From positions 310,001-374,000 of the forward strand of contig NZ_JAPSKV010000003.1 of the NCBI RefSeq assembly GCF_031181385.1: a stretch of 64,000 bases of DNA. The letters run 5' to 3'. Below are positions 46,959 through 55,379 of this stretch, one piece after another. Made by a program: the position numbers and the translations under genes. The DNA is from Fredinandcohnia onubensis. Lineage in GTDB: Bacteria > Bacillota > Bacilli > Bacillales > Bacillaceae_L. The notes beneath the pieces are model-generated. The model had not been told where the DNA came from and ran no database searches. It saw only the letters and a program-made list of their open reading frames with translations. Positions within the stretch are counted from its first letter, which is position 1. Each line of letters begins with the position of its first letter.

Positions 46959-47849
46959 TTATTCTCCAATAATAACGCGGAGGACATTAGGTCGATCTTT
47001 AAATGTTTTTGTACCAGCTCCGTAGCCAATCGATGTTACCTTCATTGAAGGAAAGCTACAAAATTCTTCAGTCAGGACGGAAACGATTCCTGCCCCTGTA
47101 GGAGTTGTGAGTTCAAAACGAATATCACTTTGTTCAATTGGAACTCCTTTTAGAATTTCAAGTGTGGCAGGTGCAGGAACTGGGTAGATACCATGATCAA
47201 TATGGATTTTACCTGTTCCCACTGGTACGGATGATGATTTAATAGTAGTTATTTCAAGTTGGTGCAATAAGATTGCGGCTCCTACTATATCAATAATGGA
47301 ATCAACAGCGCCTACTTCATGAAAATGAACTTTGTCCAAAGGAAGTCCATGAATAAGCCCTTCCGCTTCGCCAATTTTTCTGAATACTTTAAGTGATGTT
47401 TCCTTTACTTCGGGTGTAAGATCAGACTCTTCTATCATCTTCACAATATCCTTGTAAGAACGATGTGAATGGTGATGATGACCATGGTCATGACTGTGAT
47501 CATGGTCATGATGATGGTCGTGGCCGTGACTGTGACCATGTCCATGATGATGATCGTGGCTGTGACCATGACTGTGATCGTGTTCATGATGATGGTCGTG
47601 GCTGTGATCATGACTGTGATCGTGATCATGCGTGTGATTACTGCCATCGTTTTTTAAAATGACATCAAATTTTGTAGAAGTGATCCCATTTTTCACGACT
47701 TTTTTCCATTCTAATTCGTATTCATCTTCAAAATGAAGTTTCTTTAATTCCTGAACTAGTACTTGTGGATCAGCTCCTGCATCCAATAATGCACCAATTA
47801 CCATATCCCCACTAATCCCGGAAAAACAGTCAAAATATAGTGTTTTCAT
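46959..47849 (-). CDS. larC: Nickel-pincer cofactor synthesis protein LarC, N-terminal part only (LarC1)
   Basis: 296 residues. MKTLYFDCFSGISGDMVIGALLDAG opens the nickel-insertion domain; a His-rich tract of about 60 residues (roughly 70-130, repeats of HDHSHDHHH) is a nickel store or ligand region. VHFHEVGAVDSIIDIVGAAILL, PVPAPATLEILKG and ELTTPTGAG follow, and the chain ends at PNVLRVIIGE. In full LarC a C-terminal CTP-binding domain (LarC2) follows, made in Lactiplantibacillus plantarum by a -1 frameshift; nothing like it lies in the 40 bases before the terminator. The start directly abuts the larB stop. Confidence 0.88.
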   Translation of the reverse strand: MKTLYFDCFSGISGDMVIGALLDAGADPQVLVQELKKLHFEDEYELEWKKVVKNGITSTKFDVILKNDGSNHTHDHDHSHDHSHDHHHEHDHSHGHSHDHHHGHGHSHGHDHHHDHDHSHDHGHHHHSHRSYKDIVKMIEESDLTPEVKETSLKVFRKIGEAEGLIHGLPLDKVHFHEVGAVDSIIDIVGAAILLHQLEITTIKSSSVPVGTGKIHIDHGIYPVPAPATLEILKGVPIEQSDIRFELTTPTGAGIVSVLTEEFCSFPSMKVTSIGYGAGTKTFKDRPNVLRVIIGE

Positions 47850-48605
47850 CTATTTTACGTTCTCCTTCTGAGCAAGTTGATCAATTAATACTGCGCTGTA
47901 GGCACCGCCGAAACCGTTGTCGATGTTCACAACACTGATTCCTGATGCACAAGAATTAAGCATCGTAAGCAGTGCTGACAGACCTTGAAAATTAGCCCCA
48001 TATCCAATGCTAGTTGGGACTGCAATAATTGGATGGGATACGAGCCCTCCAACTACACTTGGCAATGCGCCTTCCATTCCAGCGACAACAACGGAAACAT
48101 TTGCGTTCCTAATTTCATCAATATTATCGAATAAGCGATGGATGCCCGCTACCCCCACATCGTAAAAACGTCGAACAGTACTACCTAATACTTCAGCGGT
48201 AATAGCAGCCTCTTCAGCAACTCTTAGATCAGATGTTCCAGCACAAACAATAGCAACATAGCCATCTCTTTGTTTGTGATCTTGCGTAGTGTCCGTCCAA
48301 TATAGAATTTGAGCTGTTTCATTATAAACAAACTCAGGATTTGATTGTAAAATAAAGTCCGCCTTGTCCTGTGAAATTCTTGTTACAAGGACATTGTCTC
48401 CACGTCCCTTTATCACATTGACAATGGTTTGAATTTGTTCTTTTGTCTTGCCCTCACCAAAAACAATTTCAGGGAAACCCTGCCTGTTTTTCCGATGATG
48501 ATCGATTTTTGCAAAACCTAAATTCTCATATGTTGCAAGCTGTTGCTTCGCATCATCAATACTTAAAGTTCCTTGTTTCACTTGCTTTAAAATTTCTTCT
48601 ACCAT
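47850..48605 (-). CDS. larB: Nickel-pincer cofactor biosynthesis protein LarB
   Basis: 251 residues. After an N-terminal helical part (LKQVKQGTLSIDDAKQQL and FPEIVFGEGKTKEQI), the PurE-like core shows YVAIVCAGTSDLRVAEEAAITAEVLG, RFYDVGVAGIHRLF, VVVAGMEGALPSVVGGL and the C-terminal NIDNGFGGAYSAV. LarB carboxylates and hydrolyses nicotinic acid adenine dinucleotide to the pyridinium dicarboxylate mononucleotide, the first step of the cofactor. ATG with AAGGTG. Confidence 0.93.
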   Translation of the reverse strand: MVEEILKQVKQGTLSIDDAKQQLATYENLGFAKIDHHRKNRQGFPEIVFGEGKTKEQIQTIVNVIKGRGDNVLVTRISQDKADFILQSNPEFVYNETAQILYWTDTTQDHKQRDGYVAIVCAGTSDLRVAEEAAITAEVLGSTVRRFYDVGVAGIHRLFDNIDEIRNANVSVVVAGMEGALPSVVGGLVSHPIIAVPTSIGYGANFQGLSALLTMLNSCASGISVVNIDNGFGGAYSAVLIDQLAQKENVK

Positions 48606-48663
48606 GTTGTTTCACACACCTTAATCGATTTGTCGATCGATTTTAGAATCTATGTATATCCTA

Positions 48664-48688
48664 AAGCGCCAGTATCAATCTGACGCTT
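48664..48688 (-). terminator. Hairpin between gntK and larB
   Basis: AAGCGTCAG and CTGGCGCTT pair over nine positions around ATTGATA, just after the gntK stop. No T run follows, so it may only attenuate or stabilise the transcript. Confidence 0.35.
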
Positions 48689-48692
48689 CCAT

Positions 48693-50165
48693 TTAGAAAT
48701 GTTTGATAATATCTTTTTCAATTGCTTCATATTTTGCGTATATGTTTTTGTATTTTTCATGGTTTTCCATATTTGGTACGACAGGATCACCCATTGGAAT
48801 ATTGTTTTTGATCTCTTCAAATGAGTTAGCTTTACCAATGCCAACTAGTGCTGTCCAAGCTGCACCCCATGCTGCACTATGATGGCTTTCTGGAACATAA
48901 ACCTCTTTACCAAATACATCAGCCAGCATTTGAAGCCATAATGAAGAACGTGCCATTCCACCGTTAACGTATAGTTTTTCGGTCTCTCCAGCTTGTTTTT
49001 CTAATGCTTGGCCGATTTGATATAGATTAAATGTAATTCCTTCTAGTACGGCACGTACAAAGTGCTCTTTTTTATGCGTAACAGACATTCCGAAGAAATT
49101 TCCACGTGCTTGCTGGTTCCATAAAGGAGCTCGTTCTCCATTTATATAAGGATGGAAAAACAAACCATCAGCACCAGGTCCTACCTTAGCAGCCTCTGCT
49201 GTAAAATGATCAAAGCTTTCCTGATAATTAAGAAGTTCTTTTAACCATTGAAGAGCGATTCCACCATTGTTTGTAGGGCCACCAACAATAAAATATTCTT
49301 CTGAAAAAGCATAACAGAAGGTTTCATGGCTTGTATTGGATTGGAATCCTTTTGTAAATTGACGAATAGCTCCGCTTGTTCCAACTGTTACAGCAACTTC
49401 ACCAGGAGATATCGCTCCAATTCCTAAATTTGCAAACTGACCATCAGCTGCTCCGATGATAAATGGCATCTCACTTGATATCCCCATTTCATCAGCAATT
49501 GTTGGGTTCATTTCGGTTAATTTATAGGTCGGTGGTACGATTTTTGAAAGCATGTTCTCTGAAATACCAGCTTTGTTAAGGACCTCTTCATCCCATTGGA
49601 ATGTGTTACCGTTAAACATTCCGGTTGCTGATGCCATTGCATAATCAATAACACGTTGATTAAACCATTTTAGAAGTAAATATTCTTTAATGGATAGGAA
49701 ATAGCTTGCTTGGTTATATGGAATATAATCATTTTCCCTCATCCAAATGAGCTTTGCTAAAGGTGACATCGGGTGAATCGGCATACCGGTTCTTGAAAAA
49801 ATTTCAAGGCCGTCTGATTCCATAAGTTCATTTGCTTGTTTTGTACTTCTACCGTCTGCCCAAATCAATGCTTGAGAAAGAGCCTCTCCATTTTCCCCCA
49901 TACAAATGAGGGAATGCATTGCCGCTGAAATACCTAAGCTAATAATTTCATCTTTGTTAACATTCGCTTGCCGAATAGCCATATTAATTGCTTTTACAGC
50001 AGAGCGCTCAATTTCATCAGGGTCTTGCTCAACCCATCCTTGCTTCGGATAGTAAGAGGTAACTAGATCCTCTGCTTCTGCAACTACCCTACCATCTAAG
50101 GTAAAGATTACTGCTTTTGCACTGGTTGTCCCAAGATCGAGACCAATAACGTACTCATGTGACAT
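48693..50165 (-). CDS. gntK: Gluconokinase (FGGY family)
   Basis: 490 residues. The ATPase fold is complete: YVIGLDLGTTSAKAVIF, GISAAMHSLICM, TGMPIHPMSPLAKLIWM (typical of gluconate kinases), IIGAADGQFANLGIGAI, VGTSGAIRQF and GGMARSSLWLQMLADV. It phosphorylates D-gluconate to 6-phosphogluconate. It lies between the larE and larB genes, and gnd, which uses its product, lies upstream, which supports gluconate as substrate. ATG with AAGGAAG. Confidence 0.88.
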   Translation of the reverse strand: MSHEYVIGLDLGTTSAKAVIFTLDGRVVAEAEDLVTSYYPKQGWVEQDPDEIERSAVKAINMAIRQANVNKDEIISLGISAAMHSLICMGENGEALSQALIWADGRSTKQANELMESDGLEIFSRTGMPIHPMSPLAKLIWMRENDYIPYNQASYFLSIKEYLLLKWFNQRVIDYAMASATGMFNGNTFQWDEEVLNKAGISENMLSKIVPPTYKLTEMNPTIADEMGISSEMPFIIGAADGQFANLGIGAISPGEVAVTVGTSGAIRQFTKGFQSNTSHETFCYAFSEEYFIVGGPTNNGGIALQWLKELLNYQESFDHFTAEAAKVGPGADGLFFHPYINGERAPLWNQQARGNFFGMSVTHKKEHFVRAVLEGITFNLYQIGQALEKQAGETEKLYVNGGMARSSLWLQMLADVFGKEVYVPESHHSAAWGAAWTALVGIGKANSFEEIKNNIPMGDPVVPNMENHEKYKNIYAKYEAIEKDIIKHF

Positions 50166-50240
50166 CCCTACATCTTCCTTCGTTCAATCGTATTTTCGTT
50201 AGTTTGCGACTTAATGTTACCATATTATTCTTTCAAATGA

Positions 50241-50270
50241 AAAAGCTTTGGAAAGATTCCCAAAGCCTTT
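50241..50270 (-). terminator. Terminator between larE and gntK
   Basis: GGCTTTGGG and CCAAAGCTTTTT form a clear stem on the minus strand with loop AATCTTT. It divides the larA-SDR-larE transcript from gntK-larB-larC. On the plus strand it also ends in CTTTTCTTCTT. Confidence 0.7.
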
Positions 50271-50286
50271 TCTTCTTATGATTCGT

Positions 50287-50429
50287 GTTCAAAAAGGAGG
50301 ATGAAAAGGACCGAGAATTTCAAAGCGGCGCAGTTTTGAGTAGCGGAACGTATGTACTTTATACGTGAGCAACGGAAAAACAAGCCAACGAAGAAATTCG
50401 AAGTGTCATTTTTACCGGACTTTTTGAAC
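50287..50429. repeat. 143-base intergenic structured element with inverted ends
   Basis: The ends are GTTCAAAAAG (50287-50296) and CTTTTTGAAC (50420-50429), a perfect 10-base inverted repeat. Between them lie further complementary stretches, including CGTATGTACTTTATACG as a central hairpin. It is non-coding. I recall similar elements in intergenic regions of several Bacillaceae, but copy number cannot be checked here. Confidence 0.6.
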
Positions 50430-50437
50430 ATCCTCTC

Positions 50438-51238
50438 TTAAGAAAGTACTTTATTCATACTTCCACTCTTATACCCTACTAAATCTAGTGTTATATACTT
50501 ATAGCCAATTGCATTTAGCTCTTTTGTAATGACTTCATGTTTTTCTAAGACAATTTTCATGTCGTTAGGTTCAACCTCAATCCTTGCAATATCTTGATGT
50601 GTGCGAACACGAACTTGGCGAATTTCAAGAGTTTTAAGGAATTCCTCTGCTCTTTCGACCTTCGTAAGTTTTTCGATTGTGATTTTTTCACCGTAAGCAA
50701 TTCGAGAAGATAGACATGCGAAAGATGGTTTATTCCAAGTAGGTAAATCGAATTCATGGGATAATTCCCTAATTTCGTCTTTAAAAAGATTTGCCTCTTG
50801 TAATGGTCCACGAATGCCTTTTTCCTTAGCTGCCTTCATTCCAGGTCGAAATTCATTCATATCATCCGCAATGACTCCATACACAACATTTTGATAGCCT
50901 TCACGTTCCATAACAGGAATGAGATGATCAAATAGACTGCTCTTACAGAAATAACAACGATTTTTGTCATTTTCTGTGTAGCCTGGAATGGCAAGCTCTG
51001 ATGTTTCAATCACTCGATGGTTGGCACCTATATGTCTTGCTAGAACTTGAGCTTCCTTAAGCTCAGTTGAGGGATATGTTTCTGAGTCAGCAGTTACCGC
51101 CAAAACATTTTCTTTCCCAAGAGTGTCGACAGCAACCTTAAGTAAAAAGGTACTGTCAACACCACCGGAAAATGCAACTACAACAGATTCCATCTCTCGG
51201 AGAATTGACACAAGCTTTTGATACTTTTCATCGATCAT
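50438..51238 (-). CDS. larE: Nickel-pincer cofactor sulfur-insertion enzyme LarE
   Basis: 266 residues, PP-loop ATP pyrophosphatase. VVAFSGGVDSTFLLKVAVDTLG is the SGGxDS loop; KNRCYFCKSSLFDHL, VVYGVIADDMNEFRPGMKA and KPSFACLSSRIAYGEKIT are typical of LarE. The Cys in SFACLSSR is at the position of the sacrificial sulfur donor Cys of L. plantarum LarE. It converts both carboxylates of the precursor to thiocarboxylates. ATG with GGGGGAG. Confidence 0.93.
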   Translation of the reverse strand: MIDEKYQKLVSILREMESVVVAFSGGVDSTFLLKVAVDTLGKENVLAVTADSETYPSTELKEAQVLARHIGANHRVIETSELAIPGYTENDKNRCYFCKSSLFDHLIPVMEREGYQNVVYGVIADDMNEFRPGMKAAKEKGIRGPLQEANLFKDEIRELSHEFDLPTWNKPSFACLSSRIAYGEKITIEKLTKVERAEEFLKTLEIRQVRVRTHQDIARIEVEPNDMKIVLEKHEVITKELNAIGYKYITLDLVGYKSGSMNKVLS

Positions 51239-51321
51239 TGTCTTCTCCCCCTTTTCTCCCGGTTGTAAATTAGATATCTACTTTATATATATAGCCTCAT
51301 GACGCATAAAAGAAGTTTGAA

Positions 51322-52092
51322 TTAGATGGTCATGCTTCCAAATCCGCCATCAACGCGAAGGAATGTACCAGTTACAAAGCTTGAAGCGTTCTCTGAAGCT
51401 AAGAAGACAGCTGCTCCTTTTAGCTCATCTGGATTACCGAAACGATTCATCGGAGTGTGACCCATGATGGATGCAACACGCTCTTCACTTAAGATTTTAC
51501 GATTTTGCTCAGCTGGGAAGAATCCAGGAATAATTGCATTTACACGAATGCCGTGTGGCGCAAATTCTCTAGCTAAGAACTGAGTCATGCTGTTAACACC
51601 AGCTTTTGAAACTGAATAAGTAAATACTTTAGATAGAGGTGTTGTAGAAGAAACGGAAGAAATATTAATAATACTTCCTTTGCGTTCTTGTTCAATCATT
51701 CTCTTTGCGAAAATTTGAGTCGCAACCACATAACCTTTTAGGTTAACGTCCATGATTTTGTCATACTCGTCCATGTCAAGTTCAAAGAATGGAGTAGGAC
51801 TATTCATACCTGGTGCATTTAGGAGGATATCAATTCCACCTGACCAAGCTACAATTTCATTTGCAGCATTTTCAAGTGATTCACGTGAAAGAACGTCTGC
51901 TGCGAAAGCTTTCGCAACGCCACCTTCTGCTTCAATTTCTTTTACAACTGCTTCTGCTTTTTCAAGGTTACGACCAACGATAGCAACTTTAGCGCCATGT
52001 TCAGCAAATCCTTTACAAATAGAAGAACCTAGGACACTATTTCCACCAATAGCTACAGCCGTTTTTCCAGTTAAGTCAAATAATTTAGTCAT
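51322..52092 (-). CDS. SDR oxidoreductase, probable fructuronate reductase/mannonate oxidoreductase (UxuB-like)
   Basis: 256 residues, Rossmann fold. The cofactor loop is GGNSVLGSSI, a variant of TGxxxGIG; NAPG stands where NNAG is usual; Ser, Tyr and Lys of the active site are in ISSVSSTTPLSKVFTYSVSKAG. IIPGFFPAEQNRKIL resembles B. subtilis UxuB (YjmF). The proposed reaction is D-fructuronate to D-mannonate with NADH. Gluconate 5-dehydrogenase is the main alternative. It lies between the LarA-like gene and larE. ATG with AAGGGGA. Confidence 0.75.
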   Translation of the reverse strand: MTKLFDLTGKTAVAIGGNSVLGSSICKGFAEHGAKVAIVGRNLEKAEAVVKEIEAEGGVAKAFAADVLSRESLENAANEIVAWSGGIDILLNAPGMNSPTPFFELDMDEYDKIMDVNLKGYVVATQIFAKRMIEQERKGSIINISSVSSTTPLSKVFTYSVSKAGVNSMTQFLAREFAPHGIRVNAIIPGFFPAEQNRKILSEERVASIMGHTPMNRFGNPDELKGAAVFLASENASSFVTGTFLRVDGGFGSMTI

Positions 52093-52166
52093 GTCTATTC
52101 CCCTTTTTTCTTATGTATTATACCGAAATCTGTTCATGGGGGCTTCCCCCCACATAACAAGAATTA

Positions 52167-53432
52167 CTATAGGTTTCCGTTTTCGTCAAAATCGAAATCG
52201 TAAAGATCTGAAGCCTGTTCCATGTTTGGATGTTGTTTAATGTAATCAAGTAACGCTTCCGATACTTCAATTTCGCTTACATGTAAGGTATCTTTAATAC
52301 GAACCATTTTAACTGTTGTAAAATCTAAGATATTACATGTTTTGATTGCTGCTTGGATTGCTTCTTTATCGTTTGGTAATGTTGTTGCAATTTTCGTTGG
52401 TGCAACAACCGTTGAAGTAAGTCCATTCGCATAAGTGAAATCGCGGTCCATTTTATCCACAAGGCGTTGTGTCGTGAAGTCGGCAGTACCAACACCGTTT
52501 GCATTACCTTCTGTTTCTGGAGTGAGATCAAGAACAACCATTTTGTTCACTTCAGGACCACCGTGTGCATATGGAGTAGGATAGCGACCTGTTATATTAG
52601 GATCCATACCGTCGCCGCTTATATTTTTACCAATTTGATCGATGACAAGGACATCGATTTGATCGAAGAATAACTTAGGTAGTAATTTTTTTGCTTGTGC
52701 TTGTAGTTCAGGTTCCTTTTCGACAATTTCATCTGGGAGCATAATATCAAGTACAGCAACTTTGTCAAATGCATTTTCGACAGTGGCTACACCAAAAAGA
52801 ATAGGCGTTTTTTCCATGATCATCTGCGCCATTGCTGGAACATTTTCTGCCATGTATTTAAATCCTAATTGATGGCAAGCTTCTGCTCCTTTTTGTTTTC
52901 CAAGGCCGATACTGATCATCTTCTGAATACCACTTTCTACAGAACCACGGAAGGCTGTATGTGGTTTAACGCGGTTAATAACTACAATACCGTCAGCTTT
53001 TGAGGCATATTTATCAATATAAACAGGTAATCCGTTTGCTAATTCGCCCAGCTTTACAACTTCCATTGAAGAGCGAATTTCACAACCAACACTTTCTTCA
53101 GTCACACCAAGATGCTTTAAAACTTCACGTTGTCCATCTCCTGTTGCACCACCATGGCTTCCCATACTAGGTACGATGAAAGGAGTACCACCTTGTTCTT
53201 TAATAAATTCAACTGTTGTTTTCGTGAGGTCAACTAAACGGTCAATACCACGGCTTCCTACTGCGATTGCAATTTCCATGCCTGGTTTAATTGTCTGTTT
53301 TACTTCTTCACGTTGTAGTTTATTTGTTAACTCTTCTACTAAATTTTCGATTTTTGAGTCATCGAAATTTTGTTTCACTTTGAGCATTTTTGGAACAGGA
53401 ATATCCCGTAGTAACTCTTGGAGAATACCCAT
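52167..53432 (-). CDS. larA: LarA-family nickel-pincer racemase/epimerase
   Basis: 421 residues, DUF2088 plus C-terminal domain. PSMGSHGGATGDG contains His93; INRVKPHTAFRGSVESGIQKMISIGLG has His158 and Lys171, the latter at the place of the Lys that binds the nickel-pincer nucleotide; His187 is in ACHQLG. It replaces the GGAKS-type loop of lactate racemase with SGIQKM, so it is a LarA homologue and may have another substrate. With the UxuB-like SDR, GntK and Gnd, C2 epimerisation of D-mannonate to D-gluconate is plausible; some LarA homologues have been reported to act on gluconate. ATG with AAGGAGGAG. Confidence 0.85.
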   Translation of the reverse strand: MGILQELLRDIPVPKMLKVKQNFDDSKIENLVEELTNKLQREEVKQTIKPGMEIAIAVGSRGIDRLVDLTKTTVEFIKEQGGTPFIVPSMGSHGGATGDGQREVLKHLGVTEESVGCEIRSSMEVVKLGELANGLPVYIDKYASKADGIVVINRVKPHTAFRGSVESGIQKMISIGLGKQKGAEACHQLGFKYMAENVPAMAQMIMEKTPILFGVATVENAFDKVAVLDIMLPDEIVEKEPELQAQAKKLLPKLFFDQIDVLVIDQIGKNISGDGMDPNITGRYPTPYAHGGPEVNKMVVLDLTPETEGNANGVGTADFTTQRLVDKMDRDFTYANGLTSTVVAPTKIATTLPNDKEAIQAAIKTCNILDFTTVKMVRIKDTLHVSEIEVSEALLDYIKQHPNMEQASDLYDFDFDENGNL

Positions 53433-53475
53433 GATAAAACTCCTCCTTATATAAGCGTTCCATCTATAAAATTAG

Positions 53476-53489
53476 TTTACGCGTTTTCA
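53476..53489. promoter_or_regulatory. Weak cre-like site upstream of the larA operon
   Basis: Read on the minus strand, TGAAAACGCGTAAA differs from the cre consensus at two positions. It lies 44 bases upstream of the larA ATG. CcpA control is only a possibility. Confidence 0.3.
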
Positions 53490-53590
53490 CAAAACTGTGT
53501 CTCTATTTAAACAAAGTTAAATGACAACAAAACAGTAGTGGCTCAAAAATATGTAATCCCTTACATGGGATGATGCAATTTTAACAAACA

Positions 53591-53619
53591 AAAGCCGGGG
53601 TTCCATTGATGAAACCCCA
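53591..53619 (-). terminator. Terminator of gnd
   Basis: GGGGTTTCATC and the complementary GGAACCCC region form a stem (GGGGTT/AACCCC core), followed on the minus strand by GGCTTTTGTTTG. Confidence 0.75.
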
Positions 53620-53629
53620 ACAATGTGTT

Positions 53630-55042
53630 TTATTCCATCCAGTTTGTATGGAAAGTTCCTTCTTTGTCTACACGTTGATATGTGTGAGCACCGAAGTAGT
53701 CACGTTGTGCTTGAAGAAGGTTTGCAGGTAATGTTTCAGTACGGTAGCTATCATAGTATGCAACTGCACTTGAGAAACTTGGAACAGGAATTCCGTTTTC
53801 AATAGCAAGTGAAATCACTTTACGTAATGAAGCTTGGTAACCTTCTGCAATTTCCTTGAAATATGGGTCTAATAATAAGTTTGGTAATTGGCCGTCACGG
53901 TCATATGCATCTTTAATTTTTTGTAGGAATTGTGCACGGATGATACATCCACCACGGAAGATCATTGCAATTTCACCGTAGTTTAAATTCCAATTATATT
54001 CTTCAGAAGCTACACGCATTTGCGCGAAACCTTGTGCATAAGAAATGATTTTACTTAAGTAAAGTGCTTTACGTACTGCTTCAATAAGTTCTTGTTTGTC
54101 TCCATTAAATCCTTCAGCAGATGGGCCTGAAAGAACTTGACTTGCTTTTACACGCTCATCCTTCATTGCAGAGATAAAACGAGCAAATACAGATTCAGTG
54201 ATAATTGGTAGTGGAACACCTAAATCTAATGCGTTTTGGCTAGTCCATTTACCAGTACCTTTTTGACCTGCAGTATCAAGAATAACATCAACAAGTGGTT
54301 TACCTGTTTCTTCATCCTTTTTAGTGAAAATATCTGCAGTTATTTCAATTAGGTAGCTATCTAGTTCACCTTTGTTCCATTCAGCAAATACTTCATGAAG
54401 TTCGTCAGTGCTTAATCCGAGAACATTTTTAAGAATGAAGTAGGCTTCGCAAATCAATTGCATATCGCCGTATTCGATTCCGTTGTGAACCATTTTTACA
54501 TAGTGTCCTGCACCGTTTGGTCCGATATATGTACAACATGGATCGCCTGATACTTTAGCAGAAATTGCTGTTAAGATAGGCTCAACAAGTTCATATGCTT
54601 CTTTTTGTCCACCAGGCATGATTGAAGGGCCTTTTAATGCTCCCTCTTCCCCACCAGAAACTCCAGTTCCGATGAAGTGGATGCCAGTTGATTCTAATTC
54701 TTTGTTACGACGAATTGTATCTTGGAAGAATGTGTTACCACCATCAATTAAGATATCGTTTTCTTCAAGATATGGTTTTAAAGATTCAATTGTTGCATCA
54801 GTTGCTGGGCCAGCTTTAACCATTAATAAAATCTTACGTGGTTTTTCTAGGGAATTTACAAATTCCTCAATCGTTTTTGCGCCAACAAAGTTTTTACCAG
54901 TTGCTTCATTATTAAGAAACTCTTCTGTTTTTTCATATGAACGGTTAAAAACAGCAACAGAGTAACCTCTGCTTTCTATATTTAACGCTAAGTTTTTACC
55001 CATTACTGCTAATCCAACTACACCAATTTGTTGCTTAGACAT
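53630..55042 (-). CDS. gnd: 6-phosphogluconate dehydrogenase, decarboxylating
   Basis: 470 residues. [23 protein letters not shown] is the dinucleotide loop with a following NR pair (FNRS) typical of NADP enzymes; [19 protein letters not shown] and [15 protein letters not shown] are the substrate signature with the catalytic Lys. It makes ribulose 5-phosphate, CO2 and NADPH. Its own terminator separates it from the larA operon, but it takes the product of gntK. ATG at 55042 with AAAGGTATG. Confidence 0.94.
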   Translation of the reverse strand: MSKQQIGVVGLAVMGKNLALNIESRGYSVAVFNRSYEKTEEFLNNEATGKNFVGAKTIEEFVNSLEKPRKILLMVKAGPATDATIESLKPYLEENDILIDGGNTFFQDTIRRNKELESTGIHFIGTGVSGGEEGALKGPSIMPGGQKEAYELVEPILTAISAKVSGDPCCTYIGPNGAGHYVKMVHNGIEYGDMQLICEAYFILKNVLGLSTDELHEVFAEWNKGELDSYLIEITADIFTKKDEETGKPLVDVILDTAGQKGTGKWTSQNALDLGVPLPIITESVFARFISAMKDERVKASQVLSGPSAEGFNGDKQELIEAVRKALYLSKIISYAQGFAQMRVASEEYNWNLNYGEIAMIFRGGCIIRAQFLQKIKDAYDRDGQLPNLLLDPYFKEIAEGYQASLRKVISLAIENGIPVPSFSSAVAYYDSYRTETLPANLLQAQRDYFGAHTYQRVDKEGTFHTNWME

Positions 55043-55296
55043 TTAAATCATACCTTTCTACTTATGTATTCAATGATAGAAAACACGTCATGATGTTATT
55101 TTGCGTATCTTTTAAAATGATTATGACAAATTATTTTTAAAAGATTATGTAGTACCCAAATAATTAATTTGTTTCCTAAACTAATTATTTATATATAGAA
55201 GAATATACTGTTTGCTCCAATTCGTCAACTGTTGAAATTTGTAGTTTCTATGAAGTTCTTAAACTACCTTTTTTATAAATCTCATAAATTTATTAA
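55043..55296. other. Divergent region between gnd and ilvD
   Basis: AT-rich; must contain the gnd promoter. I see no T-box or leader-peptide attenuator for ilvD. Confidence 0.35.
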
Positions 55297-55324
55297 TTGA
55301 TTATCTTAAAAATAGTGTTACAAT
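55297..55324 (+). promoter_or_regulatory. Probable SigA promoter of ilvD
   Basis: TTGATT (55297-55302) and TACAAT (55319-55324) are separated by 16 bases, about 55 bases before the ilvD ATG. Confidence 0.45.
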
Positions 55325-55379
55325 GAATAATAATTTAAATTTTTTGATTTTACGCATCACTTATATGGAGGTAACTTAA

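Noticed and set aside
47441-47640. Near-tandem repeats as a CRISPR array
   Set aside because: The repeats are a few bases long, have no spacers and encode the His-rich tract in frame.
47441-47662. Open frames on both strands over the His-rich part of larC
   Set aside because: They arise from the repetitive codons of the His tract; no ribosome binding site or family similarity.
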